This document shows, one piece after another, positions 10,301 through 18,670 of a DNA stretch of 64,000 bases; position 1 is the stretch's first letter; each line of letters starts with the position of its first letter. Made by a program: the position numbers and the translations under genes. The DNA comes from Nematocida ironsii (lineage: Eukaryota; Microsporidia), in NCBI GenBank assembly GCA_001642415.1, contig LTDK01000146.1, positions 1 through 64,000 on the forward strand, given 5' to 3'. A model generated the notes under the pieces. It did not search any database. It had not been told where the DNA came from and was given only the letters and a program-made list of their open reading frames with translations.

Positions 10301-10425
10301 TATAAAACTGCAAAATATAATGTGATATACCAAATTTTGTGTTTTTTGCTATATTTTCTTGTAGCACAGAGTTTCTTTTCTCCTGCTTTTATTTCTCTAT
10401 ATGTTACCATCTTATCTATGCTCAT
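7342..10425 (-). CDS. Large lineage-specific protein with N-terminal hydrophobic segment
   Basis: A 1027-residue protein I do not recognise. Seen: a basic 30-residue N-terminus, one hydrophobic stretch at about 31-46 (signal anchor or late signal peptide, ending in Cys-Ile-His-Cys), then a long soluble, Leu/Ile/Tyr/Lys-rich and probably mostly helical body with no further clear membrane span. A Lys/Glu-rich coiled-coil-like stretch lies near residues 565-610. No RING, kinase, protease or repeat motif is visible. Size, amino acid bias and flanking repeats are typical of expanded families of host-exposed proteins in microsporidia; membership of such a family is inference. R1 lies just beyond its 3' end and R2 about 500 bases before its start. 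Confidence 0.72.
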   Translation of the reverse strand: MSIDKMVTYREIKAGEKKLCATRKYSKKHKIWYITLYFAVLYQCIHCKTDLLETIKKIKETRIINSKGEEISIYLNGFISPFWGFCHEQVGILNNLRFFWHAGPVIDSETPQNSSTQSAVNQHTDEPPCKIRRIDEDIKPPPNINTYIEEYKKAMHILFPSEDEYLSVYTKEKNSFYAFLNHPSMKDYKYKLLAALLVLSERAYVPLVIEKKESRKEIVLSSPNEKEEYFRIPVDADIESYGIESEASDSQDSFYYKLSVPKNAYQVIKFFIDSRTNQVIPNQNFEQATSNADFETGRFAFGPRFLIQMFIYEYITNIDDLMLLAQELHVLLEQSLNTEISKKEKKLLNKIFNKCFISRSKQLEGNEEEYIKCIFKLYSELNKNKILPFSGQWQLLPTTDPHIYNPNPLDLRSLSANALNLAIYKDTPIYCEEDYNYLPTFVNYMDTALLGLFCIFFYDKHKQAYIFEKEPKYESKQLIEFFQKYKYMFKKATKTVHADWNRVVARLSDPNIRYIKPNRNQVDFGLMNMLSIIEHITGVSVPCVNTENSIEKLKGILDDGDKENQKYKENLRNKNKDMSEEQIEEAIKNKYEQDKKDLTKSIRLHTEGLKKYIVELFNKLSVNKKLEVEFTNEITADKTIADKWDIFVNIRIKVKAYVGSCLYICVDLLIKPDYTHFIICDSERIFLTIDRYQTWIAIRTDIRFLDIPDTEQYICASYLFNNLYPSTCLTTSRRIQELIAYAVSMDTKNMAKDCVSIAQLFIARRLDYNTERFALARDLLIFAYSKQLDRNHYILEVISALFRSIDPEDEKIQKRIISIIKFTNSHIIYPDICVGIDKEKLLTPFKIEYMDIEAIIVFLAAEQNPEKLCNITLSYLNMHESHVKHYVGIIIYNISKEIENLMIHCLTKQYEFIEYIDKIIDAIERSDFNLYIDFMFYLMESAISNAGFNANLYIKYLYDKLSVYTEYGNKKHTPEYCNLFGTIVENYLMRRRSIFCLNNSREEARMFKFVISVYQRPFIMGDITQYT

Positions 10426-11650
10426 TCTTTTAATAATTACTTTTTACATATTTTAATTTTCTATTTATAGCTAATATTACTGATTAAAAATTATATAATT
10501 AAAATAGAACTATTCTTTTAAATATTATTTAGACCCACTAATTATATTATTGGTTTTTCATATGCATATGGACTCTATATTTATTTTTAGGAGCAACCCC
10601 AGTAGTATTGGCACAGCATTCTACTTCGTGCTAAGAATCAGCTCTAATTAATATTCAGGGGATAGTTAAGCCATATAGTATCTTTGATAATAAAGAATCC
10701 AAAATTTAACTATGCTGAATGACAGCTCACATTTAAAAAAGAAAAATCCCATCTTATACAAATAAGAAACCATGGGACTGGTGTCTGAAATGTACTAAAA
10801 ATTGATTAATATTACCACATCCACGTGAATAGTAACATAGTTAGTGCATACTTGCTTTGTCTAGGTGTTTATGTTTATGACAGCATGGCGGTACTAAAGC
10901 ATACATATATTATTTATTTGATGTAAGGCATAAATAATATTTTATTTTAATAAATCATGCATAGTTCACATTTGATAACCCAGATGAAATTGAAATAATC
11001 CTGAATAGAATGAGAATTATGTTGCAATTTAAAATAATAATTTAAGAAGATAAAAACCTAAATTAGAATGTTTGAAGTTACAGAATACAAAGCATAAATA
11101 TAAAATGAGAATCAAATAAGTATTAACACTTGCCAATAATTATTAATTCTAAGAAATAATTAGATGCATCTTGGTAAAGGCAATATTAAAAAAGCTTGTT
11201 ATTTAACTATTTGGGGTGTTTCTAATATTTATAGCCAAATACTCACAATTGTTTAATTCGGTGAATATGTTTTTATATTATACAATTACAGCTCTTTCAA
11301 TATAAAATGCTTAATAGTGCTGCAGTTCTTGTTTTTCATTATTTATATTAATATAGCCTGAAATACTCTATTACTATATTTCCAATAGTATATAATACCA
11401 TGGTAGTTCAAATATTAAGTGCTGTATATTTATTGCAGTTTTTATTATAGAAAATTCTGTGAATATAGCTAAAATGCATTTGAGAATGTTTAAAGTAATT
11501 ATGCTTATTCTAATATATTTCACTGCATAAGCCTTGTTCATTGCTTGCTTTTAGTAGAGTACTGCTTTATTGACTGATTTTTTGTGTTATTTTACTGTGA
11601 TTTATGTGTGTCTAGTATTGTTATAATATTTTTTTTATTTTAATCCCTGC
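10426..11650. other. AT-rich intergenic region with repeat R2
   Basis: Between the starts of the 1027-residue gene (minus) and of ribosomal protein L9 (plus). It holds R2 at 10922-10959 and, on the minus strand near 10974, an imperfect copy of the decamer (ataacccaga). No open frame or RNA fold stood out. Confidence 0.5.
10922..10959 (+). repeat. Dispersed repeat R2, copy 1
   Basis: A 38-base element beginning tgtaaggcataaataatatt and ending taaatcatg. It recurs at 41982-42019 with one difference (tgtaaagca). At that second site R2 follows R1 after about 64 bases. Here R1 and R2 lie 3.7 kb apart, on either side of the 1027-residue gene. Confidence 0.75.
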
Positions 11651-12208
11651 ATGAGAGTACTTCTAACAGAAGAAAAAGTAAATATCCCAGAAGGATGCGT
11701 AGTCACTGAGAAGAACAAGATTTTAACTGTTTCTGGTCCAAAAGGAACAGAGACTTTAGATATATCACACATGTTATTATCCGTTGATATTGAGGAAGAT
11801 GTGCTGTACGTAAGATTATGGTCAGCTAGAAGAAAGGAAACCCCAATCGTAAGAACTTGCGCCAGTTTAATAAACAATTTGGTGACTGGATGTACAAAGG
11901 GATTCTTATATAAGGTGAAGGCTATTTACAAGCATTTCCCTATTACCATGCTTATAGAAGATGAAGGAAAGACAGTTATAATCAAGAACTTCTTAGGAAG
12001 CAAGTGTGATAGAGTAATAAAGATGAGAGGAAGCGCAGTTGCAAAACTTGGAGGAGAAAAGGACTACCTCCACATTGAAGGACCAAACATGCAAACAGTT
12101 TCTCAGTCTGCTGCAAACATCTGCCAGAAGTGTGTTCCTAAGAACAAGGATCTTAGAGTCTTCTTAGATGGTACTTTTGTTGTTTCAAAAGGAACTATTG
12201 ATCAGTAA
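11651..12208 (+). CDS. RPL9: 60S ribosomal protein L9 (uL6)
   Basis: A 185-residue cytosolic large-subunit protein uL6, close to the eukaryotic length (about 190). Seen: the start LLTEEKVNIPEGCVV, the VSGPKG turn, the TCASLINNLVTGCTKGFLYK block (family: ...HLNNMITGVTKGFRYKM), NFLGSKCDRVIKMR and the ending FLDGTFVVSKGTID. It has no intron, though ribosomal protein genes are the usual last holders of introns in microsporidia that keep splicing. The ATG lies shortly after a T-run. It sits in a sparse neighbourhood with 1.2 kb upstream. Confidence 0.96.
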   Translation: MRVLLTEEKVNIPEGCVVTEKNKILTVSGPKGTETLDISHMLLSVDIEEDVLYVRLWSARRKETPIVRTCASLINNLVTGCTKGFLYKVKAIYKHFPITMLIEDEGKTVIIKNFLGSKCDRVIKMRGSAVAKLGGEKDYLHIEGPNMQTVSQSAANICQKCVPKNKDLRVFLDGTFVVSKGTIDQ

Positions 12209-12587
12209 GGAATATCCAGAAATAAAGCAATATAATCAGCCACTATCACTTCTGTTCTATTTTCTGCATAGCATAAATTTTAGTGAAAATCGCTCTTTTT
12301 CAATATTCACTATTTGTTTCTTTCCTATGGTACTAATTTATATTATTTCTTACGCCATATGAATACTCTCTATTGTCTTTTGTATGCCCTTTCTTTAGTT
12401 TTCTTTATTTGCCTTCACACGTCTTACTTCTGTTTTCCCGCCACTACTATTTCTTATAAAAATATCTAAATATGCATGTATTTATATTATACACAGAAGA
12501 ATCTTATTGAAAAACTGGCCCTCTGAAATATAAAGACTTATAATAAAAGTATTCTTTATTATATTAGGAATCTTTCAAATGATGAAA
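12209..12587. other. Intergenic between two convergent gene ends
   Basis: AT-rich spacer between the ends of the L9 and NAP/SET genes. Nothing was recognised apart from T-rich tracts. Confidence 0.5.
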
Positions 12588-13172
12588 TTAGTGAGTGCTG
12601 CAGTCTGAGTGATTCTCATCTAATCTTACGTAGTAGTATACTGCATTGAAATAAATATCACATAGAAGTTGGAATATTGATATATTTGCATCATCATCTG
12701 TTGTGTCTGTGGAGGTAAAGAATCTTATAAGTGGATTGTCTAAAAGCTTCTTGTTCTTCCACTGCATCTGGGTAGATACACAGTTTGGATTTTCAAAGAG
12801 TGAAAACTCTTTTTCTAAAAACGTATTCTCGAAGAATGGATTTTCCTTTGCTTTAATTCCTATGTAGTACTTGTAATCCTCTCTGTACTCAACTATTACT
12901 TCGCTTACCCATGAAACATCTATGGGCATTTCGCTCTGGTCCTCTTTATAGTCCATTTCTCCAAGAACTTCAATAAATTCTGATTCTACTAGAACTGTCT
13001 CCCAAAATCCCTCTATGTCTTTAGTTATTTTGTCTCTTTCCGACAAAATCTGCTTTAAATTGTTGAAGTGTGCTAATTTTAATTTGTGCTCTTCTTTTAA
13101 TGTTTCTGTGTTTGCTGCATCTACTTTGGTTTGGATGTTCACTAATTCTGTAAATACCTCTTCTGACACCAT
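12588..13172 (-). CDS. NAP/SET-family histone chaperone
   Basis: A 194-residue member of the nucleosome assembly protein family, closer to SET/Vps75 than to NAP1. These bind H2A-H2B or H3-H4 and help histone deposition. Seen: a long N-terminal helix for dimerisation (about 1-60), then KDIEGFWETVLV, the ENPFFENTFLEKEFSLFE block (SET: ENPYFENKVLSKEFHL) and a short strand-rich end with STQMQWKN. The acidic tail typical of the family is very short here (a few Asp before the C-terminus). The open frame extends to 13232, but the ATG at 13170-13172 follows TTTTT and begins the homologous part. It is head to head with MAF1 across 22 bases. Confidence 0.85.
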   Translation of the reverse strand: MVSEEVFTELVNIQTKVDAANTETLKEEHKLKLAHFNNLKQILSERDKITKDIEGFWETVLVESEFIEVLGEMDYKEDQSEMPIDVSWVSEVIVEYREDYKYYIGIKAKENPFFENTFLEKEFSLFENPNCVSTQMQWKNKKLLDNPLIRFFTSTDTTDDDANISIFQLLCDIYFNAVYYYVRLDENHSDCSTH

Positions 13173-13194
13173 AAAAAGTTTTATTTTGAAAGCT
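13173..13194. promoter_or_regulatory. Shared 22-base divergent promoter of NAP/SET and MAF1
   Basis: Only an A/T tract separates the two opposed start codons. Function as a bidirectional promoter is inferred from spacing. Confidence 0.4.
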
Positions 13195-13713
13195 ATGAAG
13201 TATCTAGAGCTAGAATCCACAGCCACCAGCATAATAGGAGATATAATTGAAATAAAAGAAAGCGCACCAGGCCTGAATATTCTTTTTGAAACATATTCTC
13301 TAAAAATGACTAGAAGAGAAAGAAAGAGCAGTCGGTCTAGGAAATATAGGAGTCTATCTTTGATGGTCTCTGCTGCGCTGAGCCTTCTTTTTGTGGATTA
13401 TGATATTCGGGTAAGCTTTCGCGACTTGAAAATAATAACAAGTGAAGAATGCAAGGCCACGCTTACTAATAAACTATTTACAATGGGGATCACAAAAAGC
13501 TATGAAGAGATGTCTGGGTGGATTGAAAATGTTTTTAGCACAATAAAACAATGCGCAGGCGAAGACTCCGATATAATACGAGTAGACTCACGCGCGGGTC
13601 CCTTTGATCAGTGCCATTGGAGTGAGTGCATTGTTGTGCACGGAAAGGCACTAAAGCGAGTTGTTTTATTTGTTGTCTTATATTCCAGCCAACTCAACTC
13701 GCCAATTCTTTGA
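13195..13713 (+). CDS. MAF1: MAF1, repressor of RNA polymerase III
   Basis: A 172-residue MAF1 homologue. MAF1 binds RNA polymerase III and blocks tRNA and 5S transcription under starvation, under control of TOR/PKA phosphorylation. Seen: the N-terminal MKYLELEST strand, GLNILFETYSLKM (family: GRIESYSCKM), the second conserved block with LLFVDYDIRVSF (family: FRPDYDFS), and the third block ending WSECIVV...LKRVVLFVVLYSS (family: WSFNYFFYNKRLKRIVFF). The mobile acidic insert and acidic tail of longer homologues are missing. The start was set at 13195 because the open frame before it overlaps the NAP/SET gene antisense and has no homology. Confidence 0.82.
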   Translation: MKYLELESTATSIIGDIIEIKESAPGLNILFETYSLKMTRRERKSSRSRKYRSLSLMVSAALSLLFVDYDIRVSFRDLKIITSEECKATLTNKLFTMGITKSYEEMSGWIENVFSTIKQCAGEDSDIIRVDSRAGPFDQCHWSECIVVHGKALKRVVLFVVLYSSQLNSPIL

Positions 13714-14078
13714 GCTATTATTAATAGAGCCTTAGTGGCTATGGCTTAAATTACTTCTATTGGAGAATTGGGCCTTTATAAAATCTCAGGGATATATAAT
13801 ATCTTTGTAAAATACTGTCAGCATTCACTAATGAGAAAAATATGTAAATTATGTATTATAGCTTATTATTTTCGCTTGCTTTAAATTTATTATTCTATGC
13901 TATACCTTTATTTCAAACAGATTTACATTATCTCTAATGTCTGACAAATATAAAAGGATAGATATATTTTGTGTGGGCCTGCCACGCTCTATCAGCATCT
14001 AGGTCAGGCCGCCATGAAATCTATCCGTGTAATTAGTAAAATACTAACTTATTATTTATTCTAATTTGTAATTTTGGC
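13714..14078. other. Intergenic between convergent genes, holds a nested hairpin
   Basis: Spacer between the 3' ends of MAF1 and the Sas10-type gene. Its centre holds the strong inverted repeats described for 13956-14026; the rest is AT-rich. Confidence 0.5.
13956..14026. ncRNA. Candidate small structured RNA (nested hairpin)
   Basis: Two nested exact stems: ggatagat (13956-13963) with atctatcc (14019-14026), and ggcctg (13976-13981) with caggcc (14005-14010), separated by internal loops of about 12 and 8 bases. The middle is far richer in G and C than its AT-rich surroundings. On the minus strand the outer stem is followed at once by TTTT, as expected of a Pol III terminator, so the minus strand is slightly preferred. 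It does not form a tRNA cloverleaf (no T-arm), and I could not place an ACA box for a snoRNA. Identity unknown. Confidence 0.4.
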
Positions 14079-14552
14079 TTATTTTTTATGGAGTTTTGGA
14101 TATTCTTTTCTTATTTGGCCAGCCAGATCGTGTGCGTCTTGGTATCTTCTCTTGTTTTTTATTCTTGGGTTTCTTTGCTCTGGCTTTACTCCCCCCTGCT
14201 TTTCTGTATGGACTCTGTTCTTCTGTATTGTAAAGTCGATGGGTCTTCTGTGAATTTCTGGGCCTTCTGGCATTAATTCTTCCTCCGCCTCTTTTATAAT
14301 ATTTGATCCGGCTGGTTGCTCTGCCTTGCTTGCCTTGTCAACTAAGTCAATGTATACACTTAGAGTTATAAGTGTTTTTTTTATTGGATGGGTCTCTTCC
14401 AACTGATTGTACATTATAAGATTGAGAATGTAACACCTAAGAAGAGACTCTTTTAAGGAAGATTCTTCTGGATTCAGCTGCTTAAGTGCGGCTTTTACTT
14501 CATCAACATTCTGAAATTTTAGTTCTTTATATTTCTCTGCCTCCACTGTCAT
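14079..14552 (-). CDS. Sas10/UTP3/LCP5-family nucleolar protein
   Basis: A 157-residue protein resembling the Sas10/C1D family (UTP3, LCP5, neuroguidin), small-subunit processome components. Seen: an N-terminal helical part with the motif HPIKKTLITLSVYIDLVDKA (family: HPVIKRLVELR), a Glu/Pro-rich linker, and a basic C-terminus with NPRIKNKRRYQDA, which matches the conserved Sas10 C-terminal box (arginine, then K-x-K-x-Y). It is much shorter than yeast UTP3 or LCP5, so which member it represents is unclear. It is head to head with the DCC1-like gene with only 12 bases between start codons. Confidence 0.65.
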   Translation of the reverse strand: MTVEAEKYKELKFQNVDEVKAALKQLNPEESSLKESLLRCYILNLIMYNQLEETHPIKKTLITLSVYIDLVDKASKAEQPAGSNIIKEAEEELMPEGPEIHRRPIDFTIQKNRVHTEKQGGVKPEQRNPRIKNKRRYQDAHDLAGQIRKEYPKLHKK

Positions 14553-14564
14553 TAAAAAAATTTA
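14553..14564. promoter_or_regulatory. 12-base divergent intergenic spacer
   Basis: The start codons of the Sas10-type and DCC1-like genes are separated by taaaaaaattta only. This is the tightest divergent pair in the window; the promoters must overlap or extend into coding sequence. Confidence 0.4.
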
Positions 14565-15254
14565 ATGACTGTACATGGTTATAACAGTTCTAAAACTAAG
14601 GACATTATGCTTAAGCTGCCGGATGAAATAACTGGAGAAGTGGAGCTTGTTGAGTTTAAAAATAGAAAGTCGGCAGGAACCGTGCTTCTTTGTGGAGAAA
14701 AAGCATATCGTCTTGTGTGTAGAGAAGACAGCAACACATTCTTAATAAAATCAGAGGAAGGACTATCTAAAATAGAACTGTGCTTAGAGTGTCAAGATAT
14801 AAAGTATGGGGAAGAAGATGTTCTAGATATACTTCCAGAAATAAGTATGGGGACTCTTGGAAACGTTAATCTTTACATGCCAAAAACCAGAGTATTTTCC
14901 ATGTATCCTATGACAGACATTCAGTATAAAAATCTGCTCATGCGAAATAGGTCCCTCTGGGCAGAGCATGATGGGCAGGTCTACTTTGCTAAAGTAGCTA
15001 ACAAGACCACAATTGAGGTACTTCTTCTTGCAAGAAGTCTTATAATTAGCAAAGAAACCACTAACGAAAGTGAAATAAGACAGGCATTTAATGAAATACT
15101 TTCTCCGATTCTTTTTCAGCTTGTTGTTTTATATGTAGACAATGAATCTATAGATGATGTAAAACTGAAATCAGATATTATTTCTCTATTCAAAATCACG
15201 TCAGCAAATGAAGAAGAATTCAGAAAAAACATGACCATCAATGCATTGCAGTAG
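14565..15254 (+). CDS. DCC1-like protein (alternative clamp loader subunit), tentative
   Basis: A 229-residue soluble protein. It may be DCC1, which with CTF8 and CTF18 forms the alternative PCNA loader needed for sister chromatid cohesion. Seen: an N-terminal segment with AGTVLLCGEKAYRLVCREDSN followed by a TFLIK strand, which resembles the AVLCTEKRTFLLR...TSNS signature of DCC1, then a helical C-terminal half. The winged-helix C-terminal region of full-length DCC1 (about 390 residues) is not evident, so this would be a truncated version. A cohesin STAG-like gene also lies in the window, which is compatible but not evidence. It could be another protein altogether. Confidence 0.45.
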   Translation: MTVHGYNSSKTKDIMLKLPDEITGEVELVEFKNRKSAGTVLLCGEKAYRLVCREDSNTFLIKSEEGLSKIELCLECQDIKYGEEDVLDILPEISMGTLGNVNLYMPKTRVFSMYPMTDIQYKNLLMRNRSLWAEHDGQVYFAKVANKTTIEVLLLARSLIISKETTNESEIRQAFNEILSPILFQLVVLYVDNESIDDVKLKSDIISLFKITSANEEEFRKNMTINALQ

Positions 15255-15598
15255 TTAGATATTTTATTTTCTTTACTCATATGCACAACAGTCTATACTA
15301 ATAAATACAACTGTTTATATAATACTTTTAATTATGCTTATTTAGAGATCTTTTGTACTATAATACTTAGCACACACAAAAGATACAAAGCCCATCAATT
15401 ACATCATATAGTGCTTTATAATTAAGTAATAATTTCTTTTTGGCGTATAAGTTTTGTTTAAGTCTAATTATAAACTATTTACAACTATTGCAAATTTAGC
15501 TGGCTTGCATGTAATCTGATTGTTCTTTACCAAATATCAGATTGGGGCGTATTGTTTTTATTGTGATATTTTGCTTTGATTTTATTTACTGTGCATAT

Positions 15599-15608
15599 TT
15601 CGGGTTAT
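15599..15608 (+). promoter_or_regulatory. TTCGGGTTAT motif copy
   Basis: Exact decamer with flank atatTTCGGGTTATtaatat, plus strand, roughly 1.1 kb before the plus-strand gene at 16691. Role inferred. Confidence 0.3.
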
Positions 15609-15766
15609 TAATATATTACATTCTTTTTAGTTTGTACTTTTTATTTCATTTTTATTATGAATCCTTTCATTTGTAAGCCATTGCAGTAGAGATTTATTTT
15701 TATTTCTGGTCAGAATAAATAAAATAATTTAACAGAATAATGTACAAAATGCCCACTACCCAATAA

Positions 15767-15840
15767 CATTAATTTCTTATGAACATTTTAGCAGCACAAT
15801 AGATGGATATGAAGTATAGAAAATGAGTGCATGATACCTG
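15767..15840 (+). repeat. Degenerate repeat R3, copy 1
   Basis: Two matched blocks in the same order and similar spacing as at 19210-19289: cattaatttctta (there cattaacttctta) and, about 30 bases on, atgaagtatagaaaatgagtg (there atgatgtatagaaagcaagtg), then a matching gatacctg/gatgcttg. Similarity is partial. Both copies precede lineage-specific genes. Confidence 0.4.
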
Positions 15841-16002
15841 AAATCGTTTAGTTGAGCATCTGAGCACCTTATATCAACAAACCAATATTAATTACAATAA
15901 TATGCATTCATATAGCGAAAATTAGTGAAATATGAACATTTGAATTTATTTTTCAGAATTAGAAGAATTTCTAAACTACAGCGCATAGTAATTAAATAGA
16001 AA

Positions 16003-16012
16003 ATAACCCGAA
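16003..16012 (-). promoter_or_regulatory. TTCGGGTTAT motif copy (minus strand)
   Basis: Exact decamer on the minus strand (ataacccgaa on plus). It lies in the large gap between the plus-strand DCC1-like gene and the gene at 16691, so its orientation opposes both neighbours. Confidence 0.3.
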
Positions 16013-16690
16013 ATTTCTATTTACAAAAAGAAAAGTGGGGCTAGGAGAAAATATAAATCTTTTATAAAAAGCATTTACAGTGACTATTTCATCGAGACCA
16101 ACAATACTGCATCTACCCTGCAAATCTCGGATTATTTAATCCAGTGGCAAATAGTACCCAAAACAATGCAATACAACAATTGACTCTGATTATATTAACA
16201 GCATAGGTATTAGAGGTGTGTACTAAAAATACTAGCTGAATATATAAATATGCATAACCATTTTGTTAAAACTCTTTCAATTAATAGGCACTAATAAAGA
16301 AAAGTCTTCTAATATATAGATATATTTGATTTTTGCCTTTGCTCCCGCAATTAAAAGGATGCAAATAACTTTACATATTGAATATAAATATGTATGCATT
16401 GTATGTATATATTGTTTATACTGGGAAGTTCAGTTCTATGTTATTAGTAGACTGCCTAGTATGCCTGAGAAACTACTCCTGTAAACTATATCAGAAAAAT
16501 TAATGGAAAGATTGATGCAATATCGTCAATAAATATAAAATTATTTGAATTACGTTGATTTTATTCGATTCTACAGTAAATAAATCAATTATATTATTTA
16601 AATTATATTTTTACGGGGTATTTAGCCTAAGATAAATATTTTAATTTTTCATACATTTAAAACTATAAGTATAGAAAAAAAAAGATTTTT

Positions 16691-18127
16691 ATGGATAACT
16701 CACATGAAAAGAATATGAGAGCTAAATTGCGAAATGAATTTCCAAGTAAACTCACAGGGGAAGTGATAAAGAACTTTAAAGGCATAGTGATGAGGATACT
16801 ATCTAACTGTTTACCAAAAAATTTAGAAATAGAAGAAATAAACACCAGACTAAATGATCTGACATATAATATGCAAAATTTACTTATATTTAGCAGAATT
16901 GATGAGGGTACCAGATATATTGAAAACGATCTTATAGCAATAATTAATTCCTCTATAAAAACCGCAAAGCACATTGTAGAAGACATCTTAAATGCATCAA
17001 CCATAATAACAGATGAAGAAATGAAAATGGAATATTATAATATGATGAACAGCAACTATTTGATTGGGATGGAGATTTATAAAAACAGACACGATTTCTT
17101 TTATAAGATTATACGCCAGATAGCCATTAATCAAGACGTTAAACCCTCAGGGGTTAAAAGAAAATCCTCTGCTGTACTTAACAGTCTTATTATGCTAACT
17201 GAATCTAAAGACTGCTCAAGACTACAAAGGGCATGGGATATAATAACAAAGCATGGAGAAGCACTTGCTATACTCAGTCAGGAGGGAATGGAAGAATCAA
17301 ATATGGACAAACTCGGTCTAAGCAAAGATGATATTTATTCACTGTATCTATTTACCAAAGCGGACTTCAATAGTGTAATGTCTATTTCAGAGCTAATGTA
17401 TAACTTGGTTTCTATTGAAGATAGTAGTAAATCTGTGCATTCTCTTACTAATTTTGTGCATAAAGAAATAGTAAAATTACTTCTAAGCAACCCTGGAAAT
17501 AACTTAAGTGAGAGAAAGCGCAGAAACATACTTAAGTCTAGATTAAAAGATATACTTGGCCTGAAAAGAGCATTTATTATGAATGGATACCAAGATGCTA
17601 TTAATAATGTCTGTAACACATATGGCATTGATATAAGTAACTTTGAAACTAACGTAGTCCAAAAATACTTAGAAGCAGTAAAAAAACAGCTATATGCAGT
17701 TTCCGGACATGATATTGACATAGATATATCAAATATGTTAAAGACAGTTGATGAAAAACCAGCACTTGCTTTAGAAACAACTGATGATACAGGCGCGTCA
17801 CCCGCAAATGAACAAAAGAATACTCGGAAAATTAAAGACTATAAATCATATGATGTGCGTATGCCAGCAAAGAAGTCCTGGACTAGTACCATTTTCACGA
17901 TTTTTTTAATAATATTTATAGTTGTTCTATTAATTGCCAGTAGTATGTATATATTACGTCCTACTGAAGCAAAGATTCTTTCGTCTAATTCTATAGCTTT
18001 TATGGAAAATTTGCTCTTTATGACAAAGCACGAGATGTCTGCTATATATTTAAAGGGAGCACAGATTTATGAAAAACATATACCCAAAAGAATAAAACTG
18101 CCTAAACAAATATGGAAACGGTGGTAG
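16691..18127 (+). CDS. Unknown protein with a single C-terminal membrane span
   Basis: A 478-residue protein of no recognised family. Seen: no signal peptide; a long, mainly helical soluble part (1-398), lysine- and serine-rich, with a low-complexity Thr/Ala/Glu linker near 365-385; one strong membrane span at about 399-422; and a 56-residue basic tail. The layout resembles a membrane-anchored protein with the large domain in the cytosol, or a type II signal-anchor protein without a cleaved leader. The ATG follows a T-run. It is flanked by 1.4 kb gaps on both sides, the setting shared by other lineage-specific genes here. Confidence 0.7.
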   Translation: MDNSHEKNMRAKLRNEFPSKLTGEVIKNFKGIVMRILSNCLPKNLEIEEINTRLNDLTYNMQNLLIFSRIDEGTRYIENDLIAIINSSIKTAKHIVEDILNASTIITDEEMKMEYYNMMNSNYLIGMEIYKNRHDFFYKIIRQIAINQDVKPSGVKRKSSAVLNSLIMLTESKDCSRLQRAWDIITKHGEALAILSQEGMEESNMDKLGLSKDDIYSLYLFTKADFNSVMSISELMYNLVSIEDSSKSVHSLTNFVHKEIVKLLLSNPGNNLSERKRRNILKSRLKDILGLKRAFIMNGYQDAINNVCNTYGIDISNFETNVVQKYLEAVKKQLYAVSGHDIDIDISNMLKTVDEKPALALETTDDTGASPANEQKNTRKIKDYKSYDVRMPAKKSWTSTIFTIFLIIFIVVLLIASSMYILRPTEAKILSSNSIAFMENLLFMTKHEMSAIYLKGAQIYEKHIPKRIKLPKQIWKRW

Positions 18128-18369
18128 AAATACTTTCTTAGTGTGTATGATAGACTGAATCAAAAATCTTCTATGTCTAAAATATGCAAATATAAGTTTA
18201 AATCTGCAAGAAGCCAGCACTAATCCAATAAATAGAAACAACAGTTTTGTATTCTAACCATATGTTGCTACAACAAATGGATTTCTACAATAAATTTTAA
18301 ATAAGTAACTTTTATTCAGTTATATATATATATATTTTAGTCCTGTGAATGGCTATATATATTTGACAT

Positions 18370-18670
18370 GCTCACAAGAAGGCGCCGTCGCCGCCCGGAT
18401 AACATAGTCCAAGATAGATAGAGATAGTGTTAGGGAATGCTCTTTATTATGATTATTAGAATATCGGGATGTGCGCGGAGTCCTTGTGACGCTATTGGCG
18501 CTGGGCCTTCTGGTAAATGTTTTCCGTGGTTCTCCCATTATTTGTTTGGGCGCATGCTACTTATATAGTCCAAAGTTGATCTGTGATTCTTAGATCCCGG
18601 CCCTTTATCAAAGCAGGATCATCGCGCGCGTAGACGCATTGGAGGATCGGTTTCGAGCCTGCGCGCTTGA
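18370..18670. ncRNA. GC-rich island with serial hairpins, candidate structured RNA
   Basis: A sharp rise in G+C in an otherwise AT-rich gap, with CpG-rich words (ggcgccgtcgccgccc, gcgcgcg). Seen folds: tttggg (18545-18550) with tccaaa (18569-18574); gatct (18578-18582) with agatc (18592-18596); gatcc (18593-18597) with ggatc (18616-18620), an alternative to the previous stem; gcgcgc (18624-18629) with gcgcgc (18661-18666), enclosing agg/cct and tcg/cga around a four-base loop. Such serial stems suit a Pol III or structural RNA. It is not a tRNA (no valid T-arm), and I could not match SRP, U3, MRP or spliceosomal RNAs. Strand, ends and number of RNAs are unknown. Confidence 0.35.

Larger units (their letters stand above)
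15255..16690. other. AT-rich intergenic region with two decamer copies and a degenerate repeat
   Basis: A 1.4 kb gap before the tail-anchored-like gene. It holds decamer copies at 15599-15608 (plus) and 16003-16012 (minus) and one copy of a degenerate element (15767-15840) that is partly matched at 19210-19289. No credible open frame seen. Confidence 0.5.

Noticed and set aside
13015..13194. N-terminal extension of MAF1
   Set aside because: Overlaps NAP/SET coding sequence on the other strand and has no MAF1 similarity; the start at 13195 matches the family N-terminus.
13956..14026. tRNA with acceptor ggataga/tctatcc
   Set aside because: No T-arm with TTCGA-like loop and no D-arm fit; only the outer stem resembles a tRNA.
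18600..18670. tRNA with box B ggtttcgagcc
   Set aside because: Stem and loop geometry around the box do not give a 5-bp T-stem with a 7-base loop, and no box A sits at the right distance.
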